Below are positions 1 to 10,182 of a stretch of 64,000 bases of DNA, one piece after another. Position numbers and translations under genes: made by a program. Source of the stretch: Aphrophora alni. Its lineage: Eukaryota; Arthropoda; Insecta; Hemiptera; Aphrophoridae. The DNA lies in NCBI GenBank assembly GCA_963513935.1, contig OY740765.1, forward strand, positions 147,275,830 to 147,339,829, in the 5' to 3' direction. The notes below the pieces were generated by a model. That model was not told the origin of the DNA and ran no database searches. It worked only from the letters and a program-made list of their open reading frames with translations. How positions within the stretch are numbered: the stretch's first letter is position 1; each line of letters starts with the position of its first letter.

Positions 1-1935
1 GAAAAATAAGACTAACGACTACTGGTCTGAGGAGCCATTATATTACTTAAATTGGTTCTTAAGGACTTTTTAAAATTACACACAAACAAAAATTGTCTCT
101 AAAAATTAGCATTATTTAGTATTAACAATTTAAAATAGTACATTTTTTAATTTTAAAAAAAATATATTTCTTTTTCTTTTTTATTAAAGAAAAAGTTGAT
201 TGTCCTAATCAGCAAGTTGTTTAACATAACCTAAAAGTTTACATGATATGCCTATTTTAAATAATTACCATTACCATAACTACAGAAATTGTTTATGGAC
301 TTTAATGAAACTTTAGAAAAAGATGCTTCTTATAAAGATTTACTACCATGCCAAATTTTGAATCAAAATATTAAAAACATAACCTACAAAACACATTTTT
401 CGAAAGAGGTTTGAGATCTTTTTTATATGAAATGAAAACATTTTGCTGGTGAAAAAAGTGAAATAGAAAACGCTTAAGGAAAACAGCATCATCGCTGAAG
501 AGTCAAGAACGGTTTCAAGCAGTGAAAAAATATTGGGGTACATTAGTCAAGAGGAGATTACTCAGAAGAATAGTAGAGTAGTGAATTGTAAAAAAAATTG
601 GGCCTAGTAGATCATTCTCAATATCTTTGGATACCACCTCATAAAAACAGTGTACTTTTCATTTCTAATTGTTACATTTTAATAAATATAAATATGTCCA
701 TCGGTTATGTACGAGGGATGAAGTTTGTGCATTGTGTGTTATTTGCTGTAATCCAAAAATGAAAAAATAAATGAACGCACTATGGTATAAAAGTTCAAAA
801 CTTTTAAAGCCAAAGCAAAAAATCTCTCGATCATCATCACCTTATAAAAAAAATGAATAAAATAAAATAATTAAAACCCCTAGCCCTCAAACACTCTAAT
901 TGCATCAAGGACAGAAGAACAAGAGTTGGTCATAAGACACCTTGATGGGAAATATTTGAAAGAGAGGAATCTACTATTACAATAAAATTTGTTTGTTTTG
1001 TTAATTATGTATTTTAAAAAACTAAACCTCCATACTATTCCAATTTGATGTTTCCAAAGACTTCAACTGTTAAAATTTGTTGATTACAGTTTTTTGTTAA
1101 TTTAGGCTAATTGACTTTGATGAGGAAATAAATAGTTTAGTTATAAAAGTCTATGTTGATGAAAAGAGAATTTGTATTATATTAGTTCTGATCTTATCCT
1201 TATCTCACGTTAATATTTAATTAAACTGTTACATTAAAGAATCCTAAACACTATAAAAGATTAAATGAGTGACTGAAATGGATATGTTAGATTTTGATGA
1301 TGATTATTATTTGAAATGGTGATATCAATATGGATTATTGTTTTTTAATTATTTACAATTCTCTTCTTATTCGTATAAATAAATATGTAATGTTACCGAA
1401 TGGATGGATGATGAATATTATATTAGGCTATTATTCCAGTTTTCACATTATATAAATAAATTTTGTAAAATTATACACTTCTTTTAAGCTCACAATAACT
1501 GAAATCAGTTGAATTTATATTTATTTACCTGACACTGTCGTCTTAACACTATGAATGGATGACAGAGTAAGTTTTCAGTAATCAGCGTTGCCACTCCCAC
1601 ACCAATCCTCATATATTTCTCAATGAACTCATCTACAAAATTATGAGACAATTCTTACATAAATTTAACAAAACAACTCATATAAAACATACTAATACGA
1701 ACAATTATATTCAGATATCAGATCATGATTGTAATTTTACCTCTGCCTGTGAATCATGTATCTGTGAAAAAAAAACACATTTTCTATAGTATCTTGTTGA
1801 AATAACTTTTTTTGAAATCTACGATGTCTAAAGATAATATATCCAACAGAAACAATTGGCGGGATCTGTTTTAAAACTTTGAAAACAATTTAATTAGGCC
1901 CTAACTTTTTAGTGTGTATTTTAGATGTAGTTCGC
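1..1935. other. AT-rich region without a recognisable gene
   Basis: No open reading frame with recognisable motifs or exon-like splice signals was seen. A segment at about 870-985 (around 'ctagccctca' and 'aacaagagttggt') recurs in diverged form at about 13530-13650, so part of this stretch is interspersed repeat. The rest is unassigned. Confidence 0.5.
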
Positions 1936-2225
1936 CTTTAAGTTTCATCGGTAAATGTCCAGTTGATACCACATTGCGATTTAATATTGAAATTTCATAA
2001 AATCATGTTTTACATACTATTAAACAATTGGATCATCCCAAAATTAGGAAGACCCTTTTCAAGTATCAAAATCCATTATTTCGGTAAAAAATAAGCAATT
2101 TAAAAGTTTGCATTCAATATTCAGAATACACAATGAGCCTATGTGTCTAGGTTTCATAGCTAATAGAATAGCGTGTCTATAGATATATGTGCATTAACTG
2201 TCTTCTAACAGGTAAATATTACTAC
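1936..2225 (+). repeat. Interspersed repeat family, copy A
   Basis: This stretch contains 'ggtaaatgtccagtt', 'atcatgttttacat', 'caattggatcatcc' and 'gtatcaaaatcca'. It is shared in the same order with 13204-13500. It is shared in reverse orientation with 6265-6470, and part of it with 10183-10345 and 10880-11045. No coding potential is evident. The class is unknown. Confidence 0.7.
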
Positions 2226-2321
2226 GCTGTATGATTTCAGAATCATGTGAACTATGTCTAGCCTAGTCAGACGTAGTATCTAAAGGAACTAAGAGTCTGG
2301 TAAGGTAACTATATAAGTTAT

Positions 2322-2375
2322 TACACACACACACACGCACGCACGCACGCACTCGCGCGCGCGTGCACACACACA
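2322..2375. repeat. Mixed CA/CG dinucleotide microsatellite
   Basis: An ACAC run passes into a GCAC/CGCG run and back to CACA. The alternating purine-pyrimidine tract is potentially Z-DNA forming (inference). Confidence 0.9.
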
Positions 2376-2552
2376 AGTTACATCAAGACACATTGTTTAG
2401 GTTGTAGTTTATAAGTTGATGTTAACATAAGTTTAGCTGAGTAAGCATAGTTATAAGTAGCAGTAGAATCCTTTATACTTTAGTGTTAGTCAGAAGCTCA
2501 CTCCGTGCACTTCTAAATGTATATTAGCTGTGACGAAAACAATTATTGTTAT

Positions 2553-2758
2553 GGATAAAATAAAGCAAAAGCTTAGTTTCAAATATTTAATAGTATAAAT
2601 GAGCTACAATTGTTTCGCCTTGCGGCATCGTCAATGCCGCAAGGCGAAACAATTGTAGCTCATTTATACTATTAAATATTTGAAACTTTAAGCTTTTGCT
2701 TTATTTTATCCTTGAATATGGACTTTCAACAAGAAATATCTGCTATTACATTAAAGTT
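2553..2758 (+). mobile_element. 206-bp snap-back (palindromic) element, PLE-tail-like
   Basis: The element is flanked by a 12-bp duplication, 'aattattgttat', at 2541-2552 and 2759-2770. It consists of two inverted arms (2553-2628 and 2634-2711) around a 5-nt loop 'cgtca'. The inner 53 bp of the arms match perfectly. An unpaired tail of about 47 bp follows, including 'ttgaatatggactttcaaca'. It sits inside an LTR that is uninterrupted in its second copy at 3683-3700, so the insertion is directly demonstrated. Copies of the same family are at 35137-35365 and, as a different subfamily, at 59939-60152. The layout of inverted repeat plus unpaired tail resembles Penelope-like element termini, which supports origin from a PLE (inference). 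Confidence 0.8.
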
Positions 2759-3209
2759 AATTATTGTTATAATCTAAATGTGTATTAGATTGGTAGTAGT
2801 AATTAAAGGTTTTTATTAAAAGAAAGTTTTTTAACATAACTTTCAAGGATTTTAATGAACATAAAATCTTTCAGTCTCAATTGTTAACCGGAAAGCGGAC
2901 CAACAACAGCATTTCGGAGTTCTTAATGAACATAAGTTCTTTCAACGTTAACCTAAAAAACAAAACAAAAATCTGGACTTCAGTGTAAATAAATTTCAAT
3001 GAACATTGATTGTGAATGAACATCAAAATCAGTGAAAAGTGAGTTGAGTTTACATCAACAAAAAGAAACCAAACATCAAAACATTACATCCCAGTATGAG
3101 CATATATTTGTGGATTCTGTAAGTAAAGAAAATTTTTAAATAAGTAATTATAATTTGTGGATTCTGTTTTAAATTAAATTCATAATTGTAGAATATGAAT
3201 TTGTTAGAA

Positions 3210-3591
3210 TGGCAACTCCCACATTAAAAAGAGGATATCTTGACATAATTCCAGAGTATAATGGAAATCCCACACTACGCTAGGAAGATTTATTTCTATT
3301 TGTGACAAAGTTGTTGCAAAATTTTATGTAACTGAAAATGTAGATGATTTTCAAAATGAATATTTGTTTTATTCTATATTATCTAAACTAAAAGGACAAG
3401 TTTTAGAAGTAGTTGTAAGTTCAAATAGTTATAAATGGGAAGATGTTAGAAAAACTTTATTAACAAGTTATCTTGATAAAAGCGATTGTTTTAGATTAAA
3501 CATAGAAATGTCAGAATTAAAACAAGAAACCAATGAGTCTCCATTTAAATTTTATGAACGTATACAGAAATAGTTAAATTTACAAATTGCA
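3210..3591 (+). pseudogene. gag polyprotein fragment of an LTR retrotransposon
   Basis: The reading starts at an ATG at 3210 (MATPTLKRGYLDIIPEYNG...). It shifts frame near 3280, then continues through 'GRFISICDKVVAKFYV' and 'SSNSYKWEDVRKTLLTSY' to 'NESPFKFYERIQK' before a stop at 3571-3573. The pattern 'LxRFIxxCexxxxxFY ... W.dl...Ll..Y.dkrdc..L..el..lkQ...Esp..fy.riq' is characteristic of gypsy-type retrotransposon Gag capsid regions. Only about 120 codons survive. The frameshift and the premature stop make it non-functional. It lies between the two LTR-like repeats, which supports the assignment. Confidence 0.7.
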
Positions 3592-3765
3592 TTCAATAAG
3601 TAGCAGTAGAATCCTTTATACTTTAGTGTTAGTCAGAAGCTCACTCCGTACACTTCTAAATGAATATTAGCTGTGACGAAAACAATTATTGTTATAATCT
3701 AAATGTATATTAGATTGTTAATAGTAATTAAAGGTTTTTATTAAAAGAAAGTTTTTTTTTAAATC

Positions 3766-4401
3766 TAATATTCCGGAAACGAAACATGTAATGATATATA
3801 AAATTATCTAACCAGACTTATTTGCATGGATGAACATAAACATTGAGCGATGAGACACTCAATTTGCCATAGGAATTAATGAAGACAGCCTTCACCTCAT
3901 AATCCTAGGATTTCGTACTTTTTATACGTTGAGTACAGTGGTCCCAGCTGTCTGGTGATGGGTGCGTAGGACCCGAATCCAGGTCATATTGCCATTCTCT
4001 AGTTTCATATTTAGTCTAAGCTCAGCTTTTGAAGCAGGTAGTTTGTTTGTCGTGAGCATTGGGTAAAGTATTCAAGTGACCTAGTTTCGTTTCCAGTTCG
4101 CGCCATTTTGTCAACTATGGCAGCTTTTGTTGTGAGTTATTACGCTCAGTGTTGCAGTGAGCAGTGTTTTACTGTGATTATTATATTTTGATTGTGTATA
4201 TAGTATATTTTTTATTGTTTTATCTGGTGTATACTATTGTATTTGATTGAGTAGGCTAATCACTGCACTAAAACATCAAAATATAAGCTTTTGTTGTCTA
4301 TATTTCATTCATTGTTATACTGTGGATTATTAAGTTAGGATTGTGTACATAGTATATTTTTTATTGTTTTATCTTGGGTGTGGTTATTATTTTTGATTGA
4401 G
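3766..4401. other. Non-coding 5' flank of a piggyBac relic
   Basis: This lies between the LTR remnant and the piggyBac reading frame. Near-repeated phrases such as 'agtatattttttattgtttt' occur at about 4203 and 4350. No clear TTAA plus terminal inverted repeat could be paired with the 3' side. It is probably the 5' non-coding part of the piggyBac element. Confidence 0.4.
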
Positions 4402-5946
4402 ATGGCTAATCGACGAAATAATTTTCAAAATATTAGCGAAGATGAAGATGAGTCTAGCGCTGCTGATACGGAGACAGAAAGTTCATAAAGTGACGATGAC
4501 ATCAAAATGAATCCATCGTGATCAAATTCTACAATTGGCCCAAAAAATATTGATTTTAAAAAAAGAGAACAAATTGTTAGTGCCAATCCCTGGTCAGGGT
4601 AATCCAATTGATTGGTTCAATCTGTTGCTGTATGATGTATTTTTAGAATTCATTTGCAGAGAAACAAATGTGTATGCTCTTGATTTGTTTTGCGAGCCTA
4701 GTACTTCAGAGAAATCATGCATCACTCGCTGGAAGGATATTGATGTACCAGAATTGAAGGTTTTTCTAGGACTACTTCTCCACACAGGTACAATCCGACT
4801 CAACAGACTTCAGGACTATTGGAAAACCAATAGACTCTACAACGTTCCAGTATTCAGACAATATATGAGTCGAGATAGTTTTTTAAATTTCAAGATGTTT
4901 ACATTTTTCAAAATGTGTCTTGGCTAAAAATTCACATCCTGGTCGATTGGAAAAAGTGAAGAAAATTGTTGACTATTTTAATAATTAAGTGGTAACTATT
5001 TATTATCCTTCAAGAAAACTGTCAATCGACGAAGCAGTGGTACTCTGGAGAAGGCGCCTGTTATTCAGGCAGTATATCAAGGGCAAATGCCATAAATATG
5101 GAATCAAATTTTACTCGGTCAACGAACCTGATGGCCTTACTATTATAAAATTCAAAATGTATTCAGGAGCTAATGATGTCCTCTCTGGAGAAGGACACAC
5201 AACTAAAGTTGTACTTTACCTTATCATGGAATGTTGCGGAATGGCCACTACTTGTATATCGATAATTTTTACAACAGTTTCACGCTGGCATCTAAATCGC
5301 TTGTTAATGATACCTACTGCACTAGTACTCTCCGTGCAAATAGAAAACACAATTCAGAATTAGTGAACAGCACAATCTTTAAAAAAAACAGACGCCCAGT
5401 ACGCGGAAGGTGTTCTCATGGGAAAATGGAAGGACAAAACCAACATGATGTATCTACAACCAATAGGAGAGGACAGACGAGTGAAAAACCTTTGCCTATG
5501 GTGCAATACAATGCCCACATGAAGGGTGTTGACCGATATGACCAATTCATGTCGTATTACTCATGTGGGCAAAAATTTCTTGCTGGTACAAAAAGATTTT
5601 GGTACATGTAATCTAAATGATTGTCATCAAGTCTTATCATTTGTAGAACATTCAAATCAATAGACCAAAATCGACTCTGTATGATTTCCGTCTCCACTTA
5701 CTGGAAGCATTTCTACCACCTCCACCTGCACCACCAATGCGTACTCCTACTGGAAGAAGTAATTTACATTACTTAGAAAAGGATGACGAGCGTGACTTGA
5801 AAGGAGCCACAAAACGAAAATAGTTCAGTGTGCACTGCAGGGAAGGTATAAAAAAGTAATCAACTTTTGCTTGTGCTGGTTGCCCTGGCAAGGCAGAACT
5901 ATGCCCTGTAGATTGCTTTGACAAATTTTACAGAAATAACAAGTAA
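4402..5946 (+). pseudogene. piggyBac-type transposase pseudogene (PGBD4-like)
   Basis: A cut-and-paste transposase relic spread over three frames. An acidic N-terminus (MANRRNNFQNISEDEDESS, 4402) runs into a stop. At 4580-4920 comes the DDE_Tnp_1_7 region, with 'FICRETN', 'WKDIDVPELKVFLGLLLHTG' and 'RDSFLNFKMF'. At 4989-5230 'SIDEAVVLWRRRLLFRQYIKG' carries the first catalytic Asp. At 5231-5611 'YIDNFYNSF' and 'MKGVDRYDQFMSYYS' carry the remaining Asp residues. A cysteine-rich tail (CPGKAELCPVDCFDKFY) ends at about 5946. All catalytic positions are visible, but at least three frameshifts and several stops inactivate it. I could not pair terminal repeats; 5947-6264 looks like non-coding 3' flank. 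Confidence 0.9.
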
Positions 5947-6264
5947 TAAATGACCCTTGTGTGAGAAAGAGATTTTACATAATGTAAATATTGTGACTAT
6001 TTAGACTTAATATAAATATATTTTACATGGTTTGGTCTATATTGTGACTAATTAGACTTCATATAAATCGTTTTTATAAATAAAACACTATATGCTGTTG
6101 CCTACGGTGCTCATGATCCAGATCCGGTCCATGAATTAGGAAGTCACCTAGGATGCCATTTTGGACCACTATCAACATTTTGTATGCCTAATTGGAACAA
6201 CTACAACTAATGGTAAGTTTAAAAAATAATAATAATTTTCAATTTTTCAGTTCAGATCGTTAAT

Positions 6265-6470
6265 TTTTCATAGCAGTCAATGTGTTAAATTGCTTATTTT
6301 CGACAGAAATAATGGATTTTGATACTTGAAAAGGTTCTTCCCAGTTTAAGGATGATCCAATCATTTAATAATGAGGTATGTAAAACACGATTTCATGATA
6401 TTTCTATATTAAATCGCAACACTTTCTATATTAAATCACAACGCAGTATCAACTGGACATTTACCATTTC
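6265..6470 (-). repeat. Interspersed repeat family, copy B (inverted)
   Basis: The reverse complement matches 1936-2225, including 'gttgataccacattg'-like and 'atcatgttttacat'-like blocks. On the + strand 'aataatggattttgatactt' and 'caactggacatttacc' are recognisable. The open reading frame at 6319-6609 runs through it and is not taken as a gene. Confidence 0.65.
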
Positions 6471-6969
6471 ATCTTACATGAATGTTTATTGTACTTTATT
6501 GCTGTATGTTTTAATACATTGTACCGTGATGTTAGTGATTATTCAAACTTGTTTAACGCCTTACAGTGACATCTGTGAAATGTTGCGTTTCATTCCAATT
6601 TTCCATTAATAGCTTCAACATGCCGTTAGTTGCTAGAAAGGTATTATGGTATTATGCTCAGCATTACAAAATTAATAGAGTGTTTGTAGTAAACTATTAC
6701 CGTGATAATAGCTCCAACACAGTATTCATATTATTATTTTTCCTATAACATTAAATAACGCATATACCCTACCAAAAACATATAATTGGTGTGATAGTGT
6801 CATCAATAATTTTACTTGTAACTAACTGTAAATAGAGTTGATCCATACTCTGGACATATTGTAGCCCATATTATTTTTATATACAAATATTTCAATAAAC
6901 ATACTATAAATGTCTATAGATTTGTATTAATATTAAATGTTGAGCTTGACTTATGAGAAAAATTATACA

Positions 6970-7085
6970 GTATAACAAACACACAGAACACAATTCTCAC
7001 AAAAAATACGCCTAAGTATCAGACGCGTTTCAACAACAAGGTCATCCTCTTCAGTGATACACGAGCTACACCAATCAAACTATAA
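6970..7085. repeat. Left inverted terminal repeat of the PLE (partner 8981-9094)
   Basis: The reverse complement matches 8981-9094 over about 115 bp with few differences. Shared blocks include 'aaaaaatacgcctaagtatc' and 'acacgagctacaccaatc'. It contains one hammerhead-like motif on the - strand. Confidence 0.92.
7016..7060 (-). ncRNA. Hammerhead-ribozyme-like motif (type I, minimal) in the left PLE repeat
   Basis: Read on the - strand, the 45 nt parse as follows. Stem I strand GUAUCA; core CUGAAGA (fits CUGANGA); a stem II hairpin of about 16 nt with a CUU loop; core GAA; stem III ACGCGU (two pairs, 2-nt loop); cleavage-site C; second stem I strand UGAUAC. Stem I is six perfect pairs. Minimal hammerheads with a tiny stem III are established for Penelope-like elements. 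Caveats: stem II is weak (A-U, U.G, G.U, A-U, C-G) and one G sits between the core and the stem. Activity is untested. Confidence 0.65.
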
Positions 7086-7114
7086 CTGATACTTTGAAGA
7101 TTTGTAAAAATATA

Positions 7115-8068
7115 ATGAATAATGCTATTAGAAGACAACTCACTGTGTCAAATACAATTTTACCGAGATTGTATTGTTTACCAAAAATCCATAAGGAAGG
7201 AAAAAAATGAGGCCTATAGTATCAGGAATCAATTCGCCAACCTATCTAGTTTCAAAATGGTTAGTGTCGCACCTCCAGGAATTGACTCCGCCCACAACGT
7301 TTGCTGTGAAGAACACTTGTGAATTTGTGAAAACAGTGCAAGACATTGAACTATGTCCTGATGAATATTTGGTTTCATTCGATGTCGCTTTATCCAAGTG
7401 TTCCTATCACTGAAACTATAAGCATGATAAAGGAATGGCTGATTAACAGCAATTTAGGTGATACCGAGATGAATGAATATTTATTACTTATAAATTTATG
7501 CACGAGTCAAAATAGTTTCCAATTTAATAACAATTTTTACGTTCAAAAGGAAGGTACTGCTATGGGAAACCCCCTATCTAGTTTCATCGCTAATTTTTTC
7601 ATGAGTTCGTTTGAAACTAATATTAAGGTGTCCTTAAAATATTTTCCGCGTCTGTGGGTGAGATATGTAGATAACTTTGCAGTGTTTAATAAAAATGAAA
7701 ACCTTGAAGAATTTTGTGATATTAGCAATGGATTTTATCCAACTGTACAATTTACGACAGAAGTTGAAAAAGATAATAATCTTCCATTTTTAGATGTGAA
7801 TGTTTTTAGAAAAGATAATAATTTAAGTTTAAGTGTTTATAGGAAGCCTACACACACTGATAGGTATATAACTAAGGATTCACACCATTCACCCGCACAT
7901 AAAAGAGCTGCTTTCAATTCCATGGTTCACCGATTAATAAGATTACCGTTGTCTAAAGAATATTACCAAAAAGAGCTTAACAATATTTATGGTGCTACAA
8001 TTTTCAATGGATACCCTAAAGAAATAATAGATAATATAATAAAAAAAAAGCAAAATTCAAGAAAATGA
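7115..8068 (+). pseudogene. PLE reverse transcriptase (frameshifted)
   Basis: This copies element RNA into DNA in active relatives. Landmarks in order are: 'LPRLYCLPKIHKEGKK' (7160-7206), then a 1-nt shift; 'RPIVSGINSPTYLVSKWL' (7210-7263), a hallmark of PLE RT; 'LVSFDV' (motif A Asp, about 7370), then a second shift into 'SLYPSVPITETI'; 'GTAMGNPLSSFIANFFM' (about 7555-7605); 'WVRYVDNFAVF' (motif C, about 7657), where the usual YxDD second Asp is Asn; and 'LPFLDVNVFR' and 'SVYRKPTHTDRY' (7780-7865), typical of PLE RT motifs D/E. It ends at a stop at 8066-8068. Two frameshifts plus the altered catalytic residue show loss of function. Confidence 0.92.
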
Positions 8069-8255
8069 AGGAAGCAAGAAGTACCCTTGTAAGTATTAAG
8101 CCTCGGCAACGATGGATAAAAACTGCTTTTGCTCCTCCAATGTCAAATGTTGTGAAAAAAATCACTAAATAAACATACAAATTTGAATGTAGCAATGTCT
8201 GCCGAAAATAATCTTTACAAGATCTTGGGAAATCCAAAAGACCAAATTCAGGAGC

Positions 8256-8567
8256 ATGATGTCAGGAATTTTTTGTATACGTTGTGAAATGTGTCCGAAA
8301 AGATATGTAGGCCAAACAAAACGGAGCATTAAAACAAGAACCAAGGAACATTTTGCTCATTTCAAATATAATAGGCCTGATAAATCAGCTATGGCTAAAC
8401 ATTGTTTAGATGAAGGGCATTATTTCAAAAAAGAAAATTCCATATTGTTAAAGAATGTTACAAAATTAAATACTATGGATGCTTGGGAAACTTTTTATAT
8501 TATTAGGCACCAGAACGTAATTATAAATAATGAACTAGGACCTATACAAAATTCTATATTAATGTAA
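8256..8567 (+). pseudogene. PLE GIY-YIG endonuclease domain
   Basis: The C-terminal nuclease of Penelope-like polyproteins, separated from the RT by a frameshifted linker (8069-8255). Visible features are a CxxxC pair (CIRCEMC), 'RYVGQTKRSIKTRTKEH' with the YVG half of the GIY-YIG signature and the conserved Arg, and 'SAMAKHCLDEGHYF', matching the 'S.la.H....gH.f' block. The expected final 'E..yI' block appears as 'WETFYIIRHQN'. It is 103 codons long and ends at a natural stop. It is intact as a domain but cut off from its polyprotein. Confidence 0.9.
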
Positions 8568-8955
8568 AATATAATGTATAATGTTAAATGTAGGGTTAGT
8601 TCGATTATCTTGTTTTAGCTATATGTTAAATCTTAAGTAGTTAAACTGACACGAGATGCGTACTATTGCCTTGGCAGTGTAAAATAATAAGCCACGGCCG
8701 ACTTCAGTTTGTATAAATATATAGACTATTTATATTAATAAGTATCAGGACATAATTATAAATAATGAACTAGGGCCTATACAAAATTCTATATTAATGT
8801 AAAATGTAATGTATAATGTTAAATGTAGGATTAGTTTGATTATCTTGTATTACTATATGTTAAATCTTAAGTAGTTAAATTGAAACGTGGCGTGTACTAT
8901 CACCTTGGCAGTGTAAAATAATAAGCCACGCCCCCTTCAGTTTGTATAAATATGG
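8499..8955 (+). repeat. Tandem duplication of about 220 bp in the PLE 3' region
   Basis: The unit at about 8499-8719 is repeated at about 8730-8955. Both contain 'aattataaataatgaactag', 'tacaaaattctatattaatg', 'cttggcagtgtaaaataata' and 'cttcagtttgtataaatat'. The first unit includes the last codons and stop of the endonuclease frame; the second is non-coding. Confidence 0.9.
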
Positions 8956-9005
8956 AGTTCGGCACAACGTTAGATTCGGTTTATAGTTTGATTGGTGTAG
9001 CTCGT

Positions 9006-9050
9006 GTATCACTGAAGAGGACGACCTTTTTGTTGAAACGCATCTGATAC
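9006..9050 (+). ncRNA. Hammerhead-ribozyme-like motif in the right PLE repeat
   Basis: The same 45-nt architecture as the left copy, on the + strand: GUAUCA / CUGAAGA / stem II / GAA / ACGCAU / C / UGAUAC. Stem I remains perfect. One stem III base differs (G to A, breaking its second pair) and stem II has a G-to-U change in the loop side. It is probably weaker than the left copy. Confidence 0.6.
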
Positions 9051-9106
9051 TTAGGCGTATTTTTTGTGAGAATTATGTTCTGTGTTTGTTATACTCTATA
9101 GATTTG

Positions 9107-10180
9107 GTTTAAATCAAATAATAGAACAGCATAAGAAAATAAAACAACACAGATCTTTATGAACAATGAGGATGTAAAAATGGCTGTAAGAATGTTACAT
9201 GATTTTGTGTAGACATAAATTCTACTAGTGTTGGGAGATTCCAGAATCGAATTCTCGGTCATTCTAATTATTAAAGTACTCGGAAGGTTCCGATTATTTT
9301 TGAACACATTCGAATAGCAACATATCCTGTTATGGAATGGAATTGAATGGAAACGAAAGTCTGAGTTTACTCCAAGACAGTCTACAATGTGTTCCGATTA
9401 TTTTAAACACTATAACAGTAATTATAACAACTATAACTTAATAAAATTACTATATTAGCAATATACAACGGACAATAAATAAAAATAAAGAATGAAACAA
9501 AAAGGCGGGAATTGGTCAGTGAGAAAAGGAAGGTAATTTTTCCGTGAACTTCACGTTCTCATTTCATTTAATGGGTTCCACACAATAAAATTTCAAGCGT
9601 TTTAATATATTCGGTTATTCTGTTCCAGTCATAAACAAAACTATTAATACGTTTTAATTTACTCTTTTTTCAGCAAAGTTTTTTTATTGCTAACTTAATA
9701 GTATATATACTAATCGAAATGACTTAGTTCGTTTGGAAATAAGGTAAGCTTGGACGAAGCGTGTCAGCTTTCTTGCATAAGTTAGTTTCTATCAGTTGTC
9801 AATGGACACAGAAGGGACAGTTGAGTTGGTTTTGTTCGGAATCGGATGATTATTCCGATTATTTTAGTAACTCGATTCTGATTATCAATATCATCCGAAT
9901 ATTTATATCACTAGATTCTACCAGACTTGTAGATGGAGAATGTATAAAACTAAAAGAAATAGACTAGTAAGTCTACGAAAAGAAAGAGGTAGTGCCTAGG
10001 TCATAGGGAAACTAGATCAGTATATCCAATGTTTTGAATACTAGATGCTAGAAAAATTCTCTAATAAATTACTAGGCTGTGTCTATCTAAACTGTAAATT
10101 TTATAATTCTTTTAAATTAATATTAAGCTAATATTATAGTTTACTTTTGAAAAAAAGTATGTTAAATATGCAGTATACCT
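9107..10180. other. Unassigned AT-rich stretch with recurring 'ttccgattatttt' motif
   Basis: No gene was recognised. The 13-mer 'ttccgattatttt' appears near 9286, 9390 and 9851. The stretch around 9840-9900 is rich in 'cgattatt'/'ccgaat' variants. This looks like degenerate repeat or transposon DNA of unknown type. Confidence 0.35.
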
Positions 10181-10182
10181 GT

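Larger units (their letters stand above)
2394..3765 (+). mobile_element. LTR retrotransposon remnant (two LTR-like repeats around a gag fragment)
   Basis: A direct repeat starting at 'ataagtagcagtagaatcc' occurs at about 2450 and again at about 3596. Both copies run through 'ctttagtgttagtcagaagc' to an 'aaaagaaagtttttt' end, at about 2830 and 3752. The first copy is interrupted by a 206-bp foldback insertion (2553-2758). Between the copies lies a retroviral-type gag fragment, but protease, reverse transcriptase and integrase are missing, so the interior is largely deleted. The gag resembles Ty3/gypsy-type gag. The outer limits of the LTRs are uncertain. I place the left one at 'tgtttagg' near 2394, but only the part from 2450 is duplicated. 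Confidence 0.65.
6925..9094 (+). mobile_element. Penelope-like element (PLE), 2.17 kb, with target-site duplication
   Basis: A 12-bp duplication 'tctatagatttg' at 6913-6924 and 9095-9106 brackets the element. Inverted terminal repeats lie at 6970-7085 and 8981-9094. The left end carries an additional unpaired tail of about 45 bp (6925-6969), a layout known for PLEs. The interior encodes a PLE-type reverse transcriptase (7115-8068) and a GIY-YIG endonuclease (8256-8567), both in sense orientation. A segment of about 220 bp after the endonuclease is tandemly duplicated (8499-8955). Each inverted repeat holds a hammerhead-like motif. Frameshifts and an altered YVDD box (YVDN) make the element inactive. 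The TSD, domain order and inverted repeats are seen directly; the family assignment rests on the domain pair unique to PLEs. Confidence 0.93.

Noticed and set aside
343..543. 66-codon - strand ORF rich in Phe/Leu, possibly a membrane exon
   Set aside because: No acceptor or donor at its edges, no recognisable motif, and composition expected from AT-rich DNA.
3957..6150. Terminal inverted repeats of the first piggyBac
   Set aside because: A weak resemblance between about 3940-4000 and the reverse complement of 6110-6170 was seen, but no TTAA-bounded pair could be established.
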